From: Maritalea myrionectae DSM 19524
GTDB taxonomy: Bacteria; Pseudomonadota; Alphaproteobacteria; Rhizobiales; Devosiaceae
DNA length: 64,000 nucleotides
Direction of reading: 5' to 3'
NCBI RefSeq assembly: GCF_000423365.1
Contig: NZ_AUHV01000003.1
Coordinates: 558,001 to 622,000, forward strand
Part shown: piece after piece, positions 36,984-46,819 of the stretch
How the letters are laid out: the number at the start of each line of letters is the position of its first letter
Numbering within the stretch: position 1 is the first letter of the stretch
Translations under genes and position numbers: made by a program
Notes under the pieces: model-generated
Database searches by the model: none
The model's input: the letters and a program-made list of their open reading frames with translations, nothing else
Told to the model about the DNA's origin: nothing

Positions 36984-38120
36984 ATGAGCCAGCAACCTGC
37001 CTCTGCACAAAACACCAATCCCGCTGCTGCATTTGATTTGGAATGCCGCAACATCAACAAAGATTTTGATGGTTTCAAAGCGGTCAATAATGTCAGTTTC
37101 AATGTGCCCACCGGCACTTTCTTTTCGATATTGGGCCCGTCCGGCTGCGGTAAAACCACCCTGTTGCGCATGGTGGCCGGCTTTCAAACGCCTTCCAGCG
37201 GCGATTTGCTGATCAAAGGCAAGTCCATGATCGGCGTACCGCCCAACAAGCGCCCCGTCTCCATGGTGTTTCAGCATCTGGCGCTGTTCCCGATGATGGA
37301 CATTGCCGCCAATGTCGGCTTTGGCCTGCGCCAGCGCGGCGTGCCGCGCGAAGATATTGCCAAGCGGGTAGAAACCGTTTTGGAACGGGTCGGACTGCCC
37401 GGCGTCGGCAGTCGCCATATCAGCCAGCTTTCCGGCGGCCAGAAACAGCGCGTGGCCATTGCCCGCTGCATGGTGCTGGAGCCTGATGTCCTTTTGCTGG
37501 ACGAACCCCTCGGCGCGCTCGATTTGAAGCTGCGCGAGCATATGAAAATTGAGCTGAAAAAGCTGCAATCAGAATTTGGCACCACCTTTGTTTATATCAC
37601 CCATGACCAATCTGAAGCGCTGGTGATGAGCGACCAGATCGCGGTGATGAACCATGGTGAGTTCGAACAGGTGGGCGCCGCCCGTGAGCTTTATCACGAA
37701 CCCAAAACAGCCTTTGTCGCGGGCTTTGTGGGCGAAGCCAACAGCTTCACCGCAAAAGTGGACAGCATCAATGGCGATGCCGCCACGCTGGTCAGTGATG
37801 ACGGGTTGAACATCAAGGGCCACGACGCCTCCGGCAATCTGCAACAAGGCGATAAGGCCAAAGTGTATGTGCGGCCGGAATCGATCCGGCTGGCCACCAG
37901 CGCCGACCAACTCGACAATGTTGAGAATCTCAATCAGGGTATTATCGAAAACATCCTGTTTAACGGCGCCAACAGCCACATCTTGCTGCGCGAAGAAAAA
38001 TCCGGCGGCGAGCTGAACGTGGCGATCCCGCAAACCGGGCAGTTCCGCGACCTCACCAGAGGCGACAAAGTCTATATCGGCTGGGAAGCAGCGCAAACCC
38101 GCTGCTATAAGGAGAGTTAG
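36984..38120 (+). CDS. Polyamine-type ABC ATPase (PotA-like)
   Basis: 378 residues with Walker A GPSGCGKTT (about 51-59), signature LSGGQKQR, Walker B LLLDEPLGALDLKLRE, H-loop in VYITHDQ, and a TOBE domain after about 280. It energises the permeases that follow at once: the next start is inside or beside its stop. Ribosome site GGAG five bases before the ATG. Confidence 0.94.
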   Translation: MSQQPASAQNTNPAAAFDLECRNINKDFDGFKAVNNVSFNVPTGTFFSILGPSGCGKTTLLRMVAGFQTPSSGDLLIKGKSMIGVPPNKRPVSMVFQHLALFPMMDIAANVGFGLRQRGVPREDIAKRVETVLERVGLPGVGSRHISQLSGGQKQRVAIARCMVLEPDVLLLDEPLGALDLKLREHMKIELKKLQSEFGTTFVYITHDQSEALVMSDQIAVMNHGEFEQVGAARELYHEPKTAFVAGFVGEANSFTAKVDSINGDAATLVSDDGLNIKGHDASGNLQQGDKAKVYVRPESIRLATSADQLDNVENLNQGIIENILFNGANSHILLREEKSGGELNVAIPQTGQFRDLTRGDKVYIGWEAAQTRCYKES

Positions 38121-38121
38121 A

Positions 38122-38985
38122 ATGAACAGCGTTCACTCTCGCCTCAGCCTCTATCTGCTGTTCACGCCCTTTCTGCTGTGGCTGGCGCTGCTGATCATCA
38201 TCCCTCACATTTTTATGTTTCTGGTGTCGATCAGCGTCAAAACCGGCGTGCGCGAATATGTGACCGGCCTGGGCAATTATATGGTGTTTTTCACCGAGCC
38301 GCTTTACTGGAACACCTTTGCCCGCACGGCCTTTATGTCGATCTCGGCCACATTTCTAACGCTGTTGATCGGCTTTCCGGTCGCCTATTACATCGCCAAG
38401 CTCACCCGCGGCCGCACCAAAACCACTTTGTTTTTGATGTGCCTTATTCCCTTCTGGGTCAGCGAGCTGGTACGCACCTTTGGCTGGATGATCTTGTTGC
38501 GCGAAACCGGCATCTTCTCGTCGTTCCTGCAATATATTGGCCTCGCTTCAGAGCCGATTGAATTCTTGTACAATGACGCCGCCATTATGGTCGGCCTTGT
38601 CTACACCTCCATGTTGTTCATGGTGGTGCCACTGGTCACAACGCTCGATAGCCTCGACGACAGCCTGATTGAAGCGGGCTATGATCTCGGGGGCAACGGC
38701 ATCACGGTCCTGCGCGAAATCATCATCCCCCACGCTATGCCCGGCATCGTTTCGGGCTGCATCGTGGTGTTTATGCTGTCGCTGGGCAACTATCTCACGC
38801 CGATCCTTTTGGGCGGCAAAGACAGTTTGTGGTTCACCGGCCTGATCTATGATCAGTTCATCACCCGCTTTAACTGGGAGTTGGGCTCGGCCTTCGGCTT
38901 CCTGCTCTTGATCCTGTCCTCAACCATTGTGTGGGCTGGCCTAAAACTTTCCGGCCAATCCCTCACCGACACAGTGGGGCGGTAA
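38122..38985 (+). CDS. Polyamine-type ABC permease (PotB-like)
   Basis: 287 residues, six membrane helices, EAA loop LIEAGYDLGGNGITVLREIIIPHAMPG (shown in family form), start one base after the ATPase stop with AAGGAGAG upstream. Pairs with the permease at 38987. In-membrane part of the second polyamine-type importer of the window. Confidence 0.93.
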   Translation: MNSVHSRLSLYLLFTPFLLWLALLIIIPHIFMFLVSISVKTGVREYVTGLGNYMVFFTEPLYWNTFARTAFMSISATFLTLLIGFPVAYYIAKLTRGRTKTTLFLMCLIPFWVSELVRTFGWMILLRETGIFSSFLQYIGLASEPIEFLYNDAAIMVGLVYTSMLFMVVPLVTTLDSLDDSLIEAGYDLGGNGITVLREIIIPHAMPGIVSGCIVVFMLSLGNYLTPILLGGKDSLWFTGLIYDQFITRFNWELGSAFGFLLLILSSTIVWAGLKLSGQSLTDTVGR

Positions 38986-38986
38986 A

Positions 38987-39847
38987 ATGATCAGAACACT
39001 TCCCCAATCCAACACCTTCAAATGGACCTATCGTGCCTATGTGACGCTGTTTTTTGTCTATCTGGCGCTGCCGCTCACCGTGGTGTGCCTGATGGCGTTC
39101 AACAACAGCGTCTTCCCCTCCCTGCCATGGGAAGGGTTCACCTGGGCATGGTTCTTCGGCGATGAAGACCCGTTTATCGGCGTGTTTAATGACCGCTCAA
39201 TCTTGCGCTCGATCGGCACCTCCATGTTTGTGGCCTTCTGGGTTTCCCTGCTCTCCATTGCAGTGGGCACCACCAATGCCTTTTTGTTTGTGCGGCACGA
39301 TTTCAAGTTCAAAGAATTTTTCTATATCTTGATGCTGCTGCCGCTGATCATTCCCGGCATTATCCTGGGCATTTCCATTCTGGTGTTCTCCAACGCCGTG
39401 GCCAACAATCTGGAAAACGCCACCGGCATGTGGTTTGACGGTCTGCGTCCTGGTCTGCCGTTGGTGATCCTCGGTCAATTCAGCTTTATCGCCACTTTCG
39501 CCACCTTGGTGATCTCGGCGCGGCTGGAAAAGTTTGATCGGTCACTGGAAGAAGCTGCGCTTAATCTGGGCGCGACACGGCTGGGCGCGATCCGGCAGAT
39601 CACCATGCCCTTCCTGTTTCCGGCCATTGCAGGCGCAGGCGTTGTCGCCATTTTGATGAGCTTTGAAAACTTCAACACCACTTTGATGCTGGTCGGCTCC
39701 GATGCGCCACTCACCATCAATATGTTTGACCGTTTGAAGCTTGGCTCCACTCCGGTGCTGAACGCAGTGTCGCTGCTCCTGATCGTGGTGTCCGCCCTGT
39801 TGGGCCTCGTAAGCCTGCTGTTCCAAAAGCGGGACAAATCTAGCTAA
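38987..39847 (+). CDS. Polyamine-type ABC permease (PotC-like)
   Basis: 286 residues, six membrane helices and the EAA motif LEEAALNLGATRLGAIRQITMP (interrupted as in the family). It begins one base after the stop of the PotB-like gene. The operon order binding protein, ATPase, permease, permease differs from the first pot-like operon (permease, permease, binding protein, ATPase), so the two are separate acquisitions or rearrangements, not a tandem copy. Confidence 0.93.
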   Translation: MIRTLPQSNTFKWTYRAYVTLFFVYLALPLTVVCLMAFNNSVFPSLPWEGFTWAWFFGDEDPFIGVFNDRSILRSIGTSMFVAFWVSLLSIAVGTTNAFLFVRHDFKFKEFFYILMLLPLIIPGIILGISILVFSNAVANNLENATGMWFDGLRPGLPLVILGQFSFIATFATLVISARLEKFDRSLEEAALNLGATRLGAIRQITMPFLFPAIAGAGVVAILMSFENFNTTLMLVGSDAPLTINMFDRLKLGSTPVLNAVSLLLIVVSALLGLVSLLFQKRDKSS

Positions 39848-39866
39848 GGGTCTCACACCAGATCAC

Positions 39867-39897
39867 AAAAAAAGGCCGACCACAAAGTGGCCGGCCT
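39867..39897 (-). terminator. Terminator of the GS-ALDH-ADH operon
   Basis: Minus strand AGGCCGGCCAC...GTGGTCGGCCT (stem with one A-C mismatch, 3-base loop) followed by TTTTTTT (complement of 39867-39873). It sits between the convergent PotC-like and alcohol dehydrogenase genes. Confidence 0.85.
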
Positions 39898-39927
39898 AGG
39901 TCGTCGTCTACAGGGAACGACTGAGGG

Positions 39928-41073
39928 TCAGAAGCAAGATTTCAGCAAGTCGAGCGTATTGTCATAAGTCATCTCAACCGGATTGCCGCCCGTGCTGGGG
40001 TCCTGCAAGGCTGATTTGGTCAGCTTGTCCAAATCCGGATTTTCAATGCCCAGATCGGTTAGGTTTTTCGGGATGCCCAAATTGTCGTTGAGTTCGCCCA
40101 CAAAGGCATAAAACCCGTCAAAGCCGCCCGAAATGCCCAGATAGTTCGCGGCCATGGCCAAGCGATCTTCCACCGCGGGCCGGTTAAACTGCAGCACAGG
40201 CTGCATCACCACCGCATTGGTGGTGCCGTGGTGGGTGTTGTGCACCGCACCAATCGGGTGCGACAGCGCGTGTATAGCACCGAGGCCCTTCTGGAAGGCT
40301 GTGGAGCCCATCGCCGCGGCTGACATCATATGCGCCCGCGCTTCAATGTCAGATCCGTCCTTATAGGCTTTCGGCAGATATTCTTTCACCAGCCGCAGGC
40401 CCTCAAGCGCAATGCCTTGGCTCATGGGGTGATAATGCGGCGAACAGAACGCTTCAAGACAGTGCGCGAACGCATCCATGCCCGTGCCAGCCGTGATAAA
40501 GGGCGGCATGCCGACGCTCAGCTCCGGGTCACAAATCACCACCGCAGGCAAGATTTTCGGGTGGAAGATGATTTTCTTCTCGTGGGTCACCGAATTGGTG
40601 ATCACGGAAGCGCGCCCCACTTCAGAGCCGGTACCCGCCGTTGTCGGCACCGCCACAATCGGCGCAATCGCATCCGCATCGGCGCGGGTCCACCAGTCGC
40701 CAATATCTTCAAAGTCCCAAATCGGGCGCGTTTGACCGGCCATAAAGGCAATCACTTTGCCCAAATCCAGTGCTGAGCCGCCGCCAAAGGCGATCACCCC
40801 ATCATGGCCACCTTCGCGATATTGCGTCAGGCCTGCCTCAAGGTTTTTCTCATTTGGGTTGGGATCAACTTCGGAAAACATGGCGCGACCAAGCCCCGCC
40901 TTGTCCAGCAAGTCGAGTGTTTTGGTGGTGATCTCCAGATTGGCCAAGCCCTTATCGCTCACCAGCAAAGGTTTTTTAATGCCTGCCGCTGCGCATGCAT
41001 CCGCGATTTCAACAATACGCCCAGCACCGAACCGGATCGGTGTTGGATAATTCCAATTGCCAACTAACTTCAT
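39928..41073 (-). CDS. Iron-type alcohol dehydrogenase
   Basis: 381 residues of the group III Fe-dependent ADH family. NAD site GGGSALD (97-103) and TTAGTGSE; metal ligands D200, H204 (DAFAHC), H268 and H282 (IHALSHP, HHG). It would oxidise an alcohol to an aldehyde (or the reverse). Only 3 bp separate it from the aldehyde dehydrogenase gene, so the two may carry out alcohol-aldehyde-acid steps. Last gene of the operon, followed by a terminator. Confidence 0.92.
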   Translation of the reverse strand: MKLVGNWNYPTPIRFGAGRIVEIADACAAAGIKKPLLVSDKGLANLEITTKTLDLLDKAGLGRAMFSEVDPNPNEKNLEAGLTQYREGGHDGVIAFGGGSALDLGKVIAFMAGQTRPIWDFEDIGDWWTRADADAIAPIVAVPTTAGTGSEVGRASVITNSVTHEKKIIFHPKILPAVVICDPELSVGMPPFITAGTGMDAFAHCLEAFCSPHYHPMSQGIALEGLRLVKEYLPKAYKDGSDIEARAHMMSAAAMGSTAFQKGLGAIHALSHPIGAVHNTHHGTTNAVVMQPVLQFNRPAVEDRLAMAANYLGISGGFDGFYAFVGELNDNLGIPKNLTDLGIENPDLDKLTKSALQDPSTGGNPVEMTYDNTLDLLKSCF

Positions 41074-41076
41074 TCT

Positions 41077-42459
41077 TTAGGCTTTCTTCAAATGATAAGA
41101 TTTCGGACGGGTCAAATTGTGATAGCCAATCTCGGAAAGGCCACCGCCGCGTCCGGTGTTTTTGCAGCCGGTCCAGCACAGAGCCGGGTCCAGATAGTCG
41201 GCCCGGTTCATAAACACGGTGCCGGTTTCAATCTGGTCGCCAATGCGTTTGGCCCGCTCAATATCTTTGGTCCAAAGCGCTGCGGTCAGGCCAAACTCGC
41301 TATCATTCATCAGCTTGATGGCTTCCGCATCGTCTTTGACCTTCATGATGCCCACAACCGGCCCGAAGCTTTCGTCGCGCATCACCCGCATGGAATGATC
41401 CACATTCACCAGAATTTGCGGCATCAGATATGCACCGCCATCATCTTCAGGGAACAGCGCCGGATCAATCAACGGCTTCGCCCCTGCCGCAATGGCTTCG
41501 TTGGTTTGCGCCCGCACTTCTTCGGCAAAGCGCTTATGTGCCATCGGACCAATGGTGGTTTCGCTGTCGAGCGGGTTGCCCAACTTATAGCTCGACACCA
41601 GCTTCACAGACTTTTCGACAAACTCGTCGAACAGGCTCTCAGCCACATAAATCCGCTCGATGCCACAACAGCACTGGCCGGAATTGAACATGGCGCCATC
41701 GATCAGCGTAGCCACTGCCGCGTCCACATCCGCGTCTTCCATCACATAGCCGGGGTCTTTGCCGCCCAGTTCGGTGCCCACACCCGTAAAGGTGCCTGCC
41801 GCCGCTTTTTCCATGGCGACGCCGCCGCCCACTGAGCCGGTAAAGTTCACAAAACCGAATGACCTCGCTGCGATCAAGGCAGAAGTGGTGTCATGATCCA
41901 AAAAGACATTCTGGAACACCTCTTCCGGCACACCAGCCGCATGGAACGCTTCAGCCATCCGTTCGCCCACCAGCAAGGTCTGCGAGGCATGTTTCAACAT
42001 CACACTGTTGCCCGCAATCAGGGCGGGGGCAACGGTGTTGATGGCGGTCATATAAGGATAATTCCACGGTGCCACCACGAGCACGACCCCGTGCGGAATG
42101 CGCTCAATATAGCGCGAGAACTGGTCGCTTTCTTCAATCTCGATCGGGGCCAATGCCTTTTCGGCGATATTCGCCATATGCAGGCCACGCTCTTCAAAGC
42201 CGCCGAACTCGCCACCAAAGCGCACCGGGCGGCCCATTTGCCACGCCAGTTCTTCAACGATCTGGTCATTCATCTCGCCCACTTTGGCGATGCCCGCGCG
42301 CACCAGTGCAATGCGCTCGTCCAATGGGCGCTTGGCCCAGGCCTTTTGCGCCTCTGCCGCCTTGGCCACAGCCGCTTTCGCATCACTTTCGCTCAGCACC
42401 GGACGTTCGGCATAAACCGATCCGTCAATCGGAGAGATACATGTCACATTTTTGGTCAT
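41077..42459 (-). CDS. NAD(P)-dependent aldehyde dehydrogenase
   Basis: 460 residues, a little shorter than the ~480-500 of many ALDHs, as in the GabD/Sad-like short form. Motifs: APWNYP (130-135), FTGSVGGG, catalytic E230 in ELGGKDP, catalytic C264 in NSGQCCCG. Three cysteines in a row at the active site are unusual but seen in some relatives. It is flanked by GS-like and ADH genes with 3-bp gaps, fitting a pathway through an aldehyde of a gamma-glutamyl amine. Confidence 0.93.
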   Translation of the reverse strand: MTKNVTCISPIDGSVYAERPVLSESDAKAAVAKAAEAQKAWAKRPLDERIALVRAGIAKVGEMNDQIVEELAWQMGRPVRFGGEFGGFEERGLHMANIAEKALAPIEIEESDQFSRYIERIPHGVVLVVAPWNYPYMTAINTVAPALIAGNSVMLKHASQTLLVGERMAEAFHAAGVPEEVFQNVFLDHDTTSALIAARSFGFVNFTGSVGGGVAMEKAAAGTFTGVGTELGGKDPGYVMEDADVDAAVATLIDGAMFNSGQCCCGIERIYVAESLFDEFVEKSVKLVSSYKLGNPLDSETTIGPMAHKRFAEEVRAQTNEAIAAGAKPLIDPALFPEDDGGAYLMPQILVNVDHSMRVMRDESFGPVVGIMKVKDDAEAIKLMNDSEFGLTAALWTKDIERAKRIGDQIETGTVFMNRADYLDPALCWTGCKNTGRGGGLSEIGYHNLTRPKSYHLKKA

Positions 42460-42462
42460 ATA

Positions 42463-43827
42463 TTACGCTCTTTCAAACCCACGGGCGATTTCATAATCTG
42501 TCACCACCCGATCAAACTCTTCCTGTTCCCATTCTGCGGCACGCACATAATGGTCAACCACCGCATCACCAAACGCCGCGCGCAACATGTCGGACTTGTC
42601 CAACGTCACCATTGCCGCCCGCAAGGTCTGCGGAATTTCATCAGCCTTTTGCGCCTCATACACATCACCAGATGTGGCGGACGCCAGCTCCATTTTCTCT
42701 TCAATGCCCTTAATGCCGGCCGCCAATTGGGCCGCTACCGCCAGATATGGGTTCAAATCTGATCCGCCAATGCGACATTCCACCCGGATGGCTTTGGTGC
42801 CATCGCCACACAAGCGGAAACCCGCCGTGCGATTATCGACAGACCAAACGGTCTTGGTCGGGGCAAAGGTGCCCTTTTGGAAGCGCTTATAGCTGTTGAT
42901 ATAAGGCGCCAGAAAATAGGTATAGTCCGGCGCATATTTGATCAGCCCGGCCATATAATTGCGCATCAGCTCAGACATGCCCAACTCGGCATTGGGGTCA
43001 TAAAAGGCATTGCTGCCATCTTTCCAAAGTGATTGGTGCACGTGAGACGAACTGCCCACACGGTCATGATGCCATTTCGGCAAGAAACTCACGGCATGGC
43101 CCTGTTGCCAGCCAATCTCTTTCGCTGCATGTTTGGCAATGGTGTGATTGTCCGCACAATCCAACGCTTCGCCATAGCGAATGTTCAACTCTTCCTGCCC
43201 GGCCTCGGCTTCCCCTTTTGAGTTCTCAATCGGAATGCCCGCCGCATAGAGATGGTTGCGCAAGGGGCGCATCACCGACTCTTCTTTGGTGGTTTGCAGG
43301 ATATGATAATCTTCATTATAGCCGCTGATCGGCTCCAATTCGCTAAAGCCAGACTTGCGCACCTCATCAAAGCTCTTTTCAAAGATAAAGAACTCCAGCT
43401 CGGTCGCCGTCATGGCTTCGAAGCCCAACTCTTTCAACCGGGCGATCTGCTTTTTCAGCACCGCACGCGGCGAATGGGGAATTTCGTCATGGGTGTGGTG
43501 GTCCAGCACATCGCACAACACCATCGCGGTACCTTCAAGCCAGGGCACCAGGCGCAAAGTGGTCATATCCGGCTGCATCACATAATCGCCATAGCCGGAT
43601 TGCCAGCTGGTGGCTTTATAGCCTTCCACCGTGTGCATTTCTAAATCGGTTGCCAAAAGATAGTTGCAGCAATGGGTTTCTTCCCATGCGCTTTCCACAA
43701 AATGAACCGCGTGAAACCGCTTGCCCATCAACCGGCCCTGCATGTCGGGCAGCGCCGCAATCACGGTGTCCACCTCACCGCTTTTGACCAGTTCTTTCAG
43801 TGTCTCAAATGATAAATTACCCGGCAT
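42463..43827 (-). CDS. Glutamine-synthetase-family gamma-glutamyl ligase (PuuA/GlnT-like)
   Basis: 454 residues, the length of gamma-glutamylputrescine synthetase and related GlnA3/GlnT enzymes. Catalytic glutamates appear in ATELEFFIF and GEAEAGQEELNIRYGEAL; HHDRVGSSSHVHQSL holds the ammonium/amine and glutamate site; KTVWSVDNRTAGFRL the ATP/phosphate site. There is no C-terminal adenylylation-tyrosine loop of housekeeping GS. It probably joins glutamate to an imported amine. First of three tightly spaced catabolic genes after the TRAP binding protein. Confidence 0.9.
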   Translation of the reverse strand: MPGNLSFETLKELVKSGEVDTVIAALPDMQGRLMGKRFHAVHFVESAWEETHCCNYLLATDLEMHTVEGYKATSWQSGYGDYVMQPDMTTLRLVPWLEGTAMVLCDVLDHHTHDEIPHSPRAVLKKQIARLKELGFEAMTATELEFFIFEKSFDEVRKSGFSELEPISGYNEDYHILQTTKEESVMRPLRNHLYAAGIPIENSKGEAEAGQEELNIRYGEALDCADNHTIAKHAAKEIGWQQGHAVSFLPKWHHDRVGSSSHVHQSLWKDGSNAFYDPNAELGMSELMRNYMAGLIKYAPDYTYFLAPYINSYKRFQKGTFAPTKTVWSVDNRTAGFRLCGDGTKAIRVECRIGGSDLNPYLAVAAQLAAGIKGIEEKMELASATSGDVYEAQKADEIPQTLRAAMVTLDKSDMLRAAFGDAVVDHYVRAAEWEQEEFDRVVTDYEIARGFERA

Positions 43828-43860
43828 ATGTCTGGTCCGTCATTTTCAAATTGGCAATAT

Positions 43861-43892
43861 GCCCCGGGATGGCAAGTTGCACACCCCGGGGC
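43861..43892 (-). other. GC-rich hairpin after the TRAP binding-protein gene
   Basis: GCCCCGGG (43861-43868) pairs with CCCGGGGC (43885-43892) across a 16-base loop, eight bases after the dctP stop on the minus strand. No clean T-run follows, so it more likely protects the upstream mRNA than stops transcription. Confidence 0.55.
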
Positions 43893-43900
43893 CAGTTGAA

Positions 43901-44935
43901 TTATGTGTTGTAGCGATACGGACGACCTGCTTTTTGCATGTCCGCATTGTACTTTTTGAAGATTTCAACCACTTTCGCTTTGGTTTCAGATTGCGCTGCA
44001 ATCTCATCCCAAAACTCCAAAGCCGCCGTTTCAACCTGCTCCCATTCTTTGTCTGGAATGGTTGTGAGTTGCATCTTCTCGCCGTGTACGCGCAGTGAAG
44101 CTTCACCGCCCCAATACCACCATTGGCGATAATAGTGAGAGCTGTCCATGGTAATTTTCAACAACTCTTTCAGATGCTCTGGAAGCTCTTGATAGCGATC
44201 CATATTGGCAAAGAATGACCCTGCCCACGCACCAGAAATGTTGTTGGTGAGGAAGTAGTTGGTCACATCGGCCCAGCCCACTGTGTAATCCTCAGTGATG
44301 CCTGACCAGGCCACACCATCCAACTCACCCGTTTGCACGGCAACCTCAATATCTTCCCATGGCAAGGTGACAGGCACCACACCGAACTGGCTCAAAAAGC
44401 GACCAGCTGTCGGGAAGGTAAAGACACGTTTGCCCTTGAGATCTTCAAGGCTATTGATCGGGTCTTTTGTCGCGAAGTGACATGGGTCCCATGCACCAGC
44501 AGAAAGGTGTTTCACACCAACTTTGGAATATTCTTCGTCCCAGATTTCATTCAAACCATATTGGTTGAACAGTACCGGCACGTCCAAAGAATAACGGCTG
44601 GCAAACGGGAAATAACCGCCGAAAACGGTCACTTCTGTCGGTGAGGCCATGGAGTCATCATCCGACTGCACAGCGTCAATTGTACCTTTTTGCATGGCAC
44701 GGAACAATTCGCCTGTTGGGACGAGTTGGTCAGCGAAGAACAATTCGATTTCCATCTCATCGCCAGCAATTTTGTTAAAGCTGTCGATGGCAGGCTTGAT
44801 CACATGTTCAGCCAAAGCTGGGCCAGCATATGTCTGCATCCGCCAGCGGATCTTGTTTTGCGCAATGGCTGGTGTGGCCAAAGCTGCGGCTGGGGCCATC
44901 GCGGCACCGGCTAGAAACTTACGTCTGTTGGTCAT
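43901..44935 (-). CDS. TRAP transporter binding protein (DctP family)
   Basis: 344 residues. Tat-type or Tat-like signal NRRKFLAGAAMAPAAALATP with R4-R5, cleavage after AIA (about 25). The mature domain has the TRAP strand QLVPTGELFRAMQKGTIDAV and a strongly aromatic SSHYYRQWWYWGGEASLRV near residue 270 that lines the ligand site in several relatives. It captures the ligand for DctQM, encoded just upstream. Downstream is the glutamyl ligase gene, so the ligand may be an amine or amino acid-like compound. Confidence 0.92.
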   Translation of the reverse strand: MTNRRKFLAGAAMAPAAALATPAIAQNKIRWRMQTYAGPALAEHVIKPAIDSFNKIAGDEMEIELFFADQLVPTGELFRAMQKGTIDAVQSDDDSMASPTEVTVFGGYFPFASRYSLDVPVLFNQYGLNEIWDEEYSKVGVKHLSAGAWDPCHFATKDPINSLEDLKGKRVFTFPTAGRFLSQFGVVPVTLPWEDIEVAVQTGELDGVAWSGITEDYTVGWADVTNYFLTNNISGAWAGSFFANMDRYQELPEHLKELLKITMDSSHYYRQWWYWGGEASLRVHGEKMQLTTIPDKEWEQVETAALEFWDEIAAQSETKAKVVEIFKKYNADMQKAGRPYRYNT

Positions 44936-44990
44936 TTCCTTCTCCTTGTTTGAAGCGTTGAACGCCCATTTTCTGGGTCTTATTAGTGGG

Positions 44991-46313
44991 TTATTTTCCG
45001 TAAACCGTTTCCGGCAGCCAGAGTGCCAGTTGCGGAAAGGCCATGATCAAGCCAAGCGCCAATATCATCACCAGCACAAACGGCAGGATCGAGCCGTAAA
45101 TATCTTTGAGGGTGATTTCAGGTGGCGCCATGGCCCGCATCAAGAACAAATTGTAGCCAAAGGGCGGCGTCATATAAGCAATCTGCGTCGTGATGGTGTA
45201 AAGCACCCCATACCAGACCAGATCAAAGCCGAGCGCGGCGACCAGCGGCACATAGAGCGGTGCGACAATCACCAGCATCGCTGTGTCGTCCAGAAACGTG
45301 CCCATCAGCAAGAATGAAAGCTGCATGATGATCAGGATCACCCAGGGATTAAGGCCCAATTGCTCGGTGAACAGGCTTTCAATAGCGCGCACCGCGCCCA
45401 ACCCGTCAAACACCGCGCCAAAGCCCAATGCCGCCAAAATGATCCACATAAACATGCACGAAATCAGCAAAGTCTGCCGCACCGAAGTTTCAAATACCTT
45501 CCGGTTCATCCGACCCTTCAGCACCGCCGCGAGAAACGCTGTGATCGCCCCAATGGCTGAGCTTTCCACAAGGCTTGTCCAGCCATTGATAAACGGCACC
45601 ATCATCGCCGCAAAAATGGTAATCGGCAGTATCCCAGCACCCAGCAACCGATATTTTTCGGCCGTCGTCACGTCGCGATCTTCTTCCTTGAGCGCAGGCC
45701 CAAGCTCCGGCTGAATACGACAGCGGATATAGATGTAAAGGATAAACAGGCCCGCCATGATCAAGCCCGGCACCACACCCGCCAACCACAATTGGCCCAC
45801 AGGTGCCCGCGCGATCATTGCATAAAGCACCAACACCACGGAGGGCGGCACCAAAATGCCGAGCGAGGACCCGGCCTGGATCACCCCCGTGACCATGCGC
45901 TTGTCATAGCCACGGCGCAGCAATTCAGGCAGCGCAATGGTCGCCCCAATTGCCATGCCTGCCACCGACAGGCCGTTCATGGCCGAAACCAACACCATCA
46001 AGCCGATGGTGCCGATGGCCAAGCCGCCATTGATCGGCCCCATCCACACATGGAACATGCGGTAAAGATCGTCAGCAATTTTGGATTCTGACAGCACATA
46101 GCCCATAAAAATAAACATGGGCAGGGTCAAAAGCGGATACCATTTCATCAGCTTCATGGCCGAAGAAAACGGAATATCGGACCCACCGGTACCCCATAGG
46201 AAAATCGCGGCCACTGCGGCCACCGCCCCAATCGCCCCGAACACGCGCTGCCCGGTCATGAGCATCAGCATCATGGACGCAAACATAAAGATGGCAATCA
46301 ACTCATAAGGCAT
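44991..46313 (-). CDS. TRAP transporter large permease (DctM)
   Basis: 440 residues, about eleven or twelve helices; the GLSVAGMAIGATIALPELLRR and MGTFLDDTAMLVIVAP stretches are the conserved core. It forms the ion-coupled channel with DctQ. Its ATG shares one base with the dctQ TAA. Confidence 0.93.
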   Translation of the reverse strand: MPYELIAIFMFASMMLMLMTGQRVFGAIGAVAAVAAIFLWGTGGSDIPFSSAMKLMKWYPLLTLPMFIFMGYVLSESKIADDLYRMFHVWMGPINGGLAIGTIGLMVLVSAMNGLSVAGMAIGATIALPELLRRGYDKRMVTGVIQAGSSLGILVPPSVVLVLYAMIARAPVGQLWLAGVVPGLIMAGLFILYIYIRCRIQPELGPALKEEDRDVTTAEKYRLLGAGILPITIFAAMMVPFINGWTSLVESSAIGAITAFLAAVLKGRMNRKVFETSVRQTLLISCMFMWIILAALGFGAVFDGLGAVRAIESLFTEQLGLNPWVILIIMQLSFLLMGTFLDDTAMLVIVAPLYVPLVAALGFDLVWYGVLYTITTQIAYMTPPFGYNLFLMRAMAPPEITLKDIYGSILPFVLVMILALGLIMAFPQLALWLPETVYGK

Positions 46314-46819
46314 TAAAGCTTCACTCCTTTAAGGGTGGCAATGTCTTTGAACAGTTCGGAGATTGACTGCAAAAGCATCATGAAAATGCCAAAACACATC
46401 ACAACTTTGATCGGCCACAAATAGGGCCGCCATGCGGTGGGGCTACGTTCCCCATATTGGAAGGAATAGCTGGTGCTGTCATAAGCGCCATAAAGCATGA
46501 CGCCCAAATAGAAGATCAAAAAGAACACGGTGATCGCATCGATCTGCGCCTTCTTCTTGTCCGACCAAGCGCCGTAAAACAAATCCATGCGCACATTGGA
46601 CCCCATTTGCAGGGAATAGGGGCCACCCAAAATGTAGTACGCCACCATGGCGAACTGAGCCATTTCCAGCGTCCAGAGCGAGGGCAAAAAGAATGTTTTT
46701 GAAATCGAGGACCACAGCAAAATGCCCATCATCACGAAGATGAAGTACATGATCAGTCGGCCCATCCGATAATTGATCGCATCTACAACGCGGACATATT
46801 TGCCCATCATTGATAGCAT
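46313..46819 (-). CDS. TRAP transporter small permease (DctQ)
   Basis: 168 residues, four helices, typical DctQ with GGPYSLQMGSNVRMDLFYG (the membrane signature). It starts in a one-base overlap with the stop of the amidohydrolase gene (TAATG) and ends likewise in dctM. Confidence 0.92.
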   Translation of the reverse strand: MLSMMGKYVRVVDAINYRMGRLIMYFIFVMMGILLWSSISKTFFLPSLWTLEMAQFAMVAYYILGGPYSLQMGSNVRMDLFYGAWSDKKKAQIDAITVFFLIFYLGVMLYGAYDSTSYSFQYGERSPTAWRPYLWPIKVVMCFGIFMMLLQSISELFKDIATLKGVKL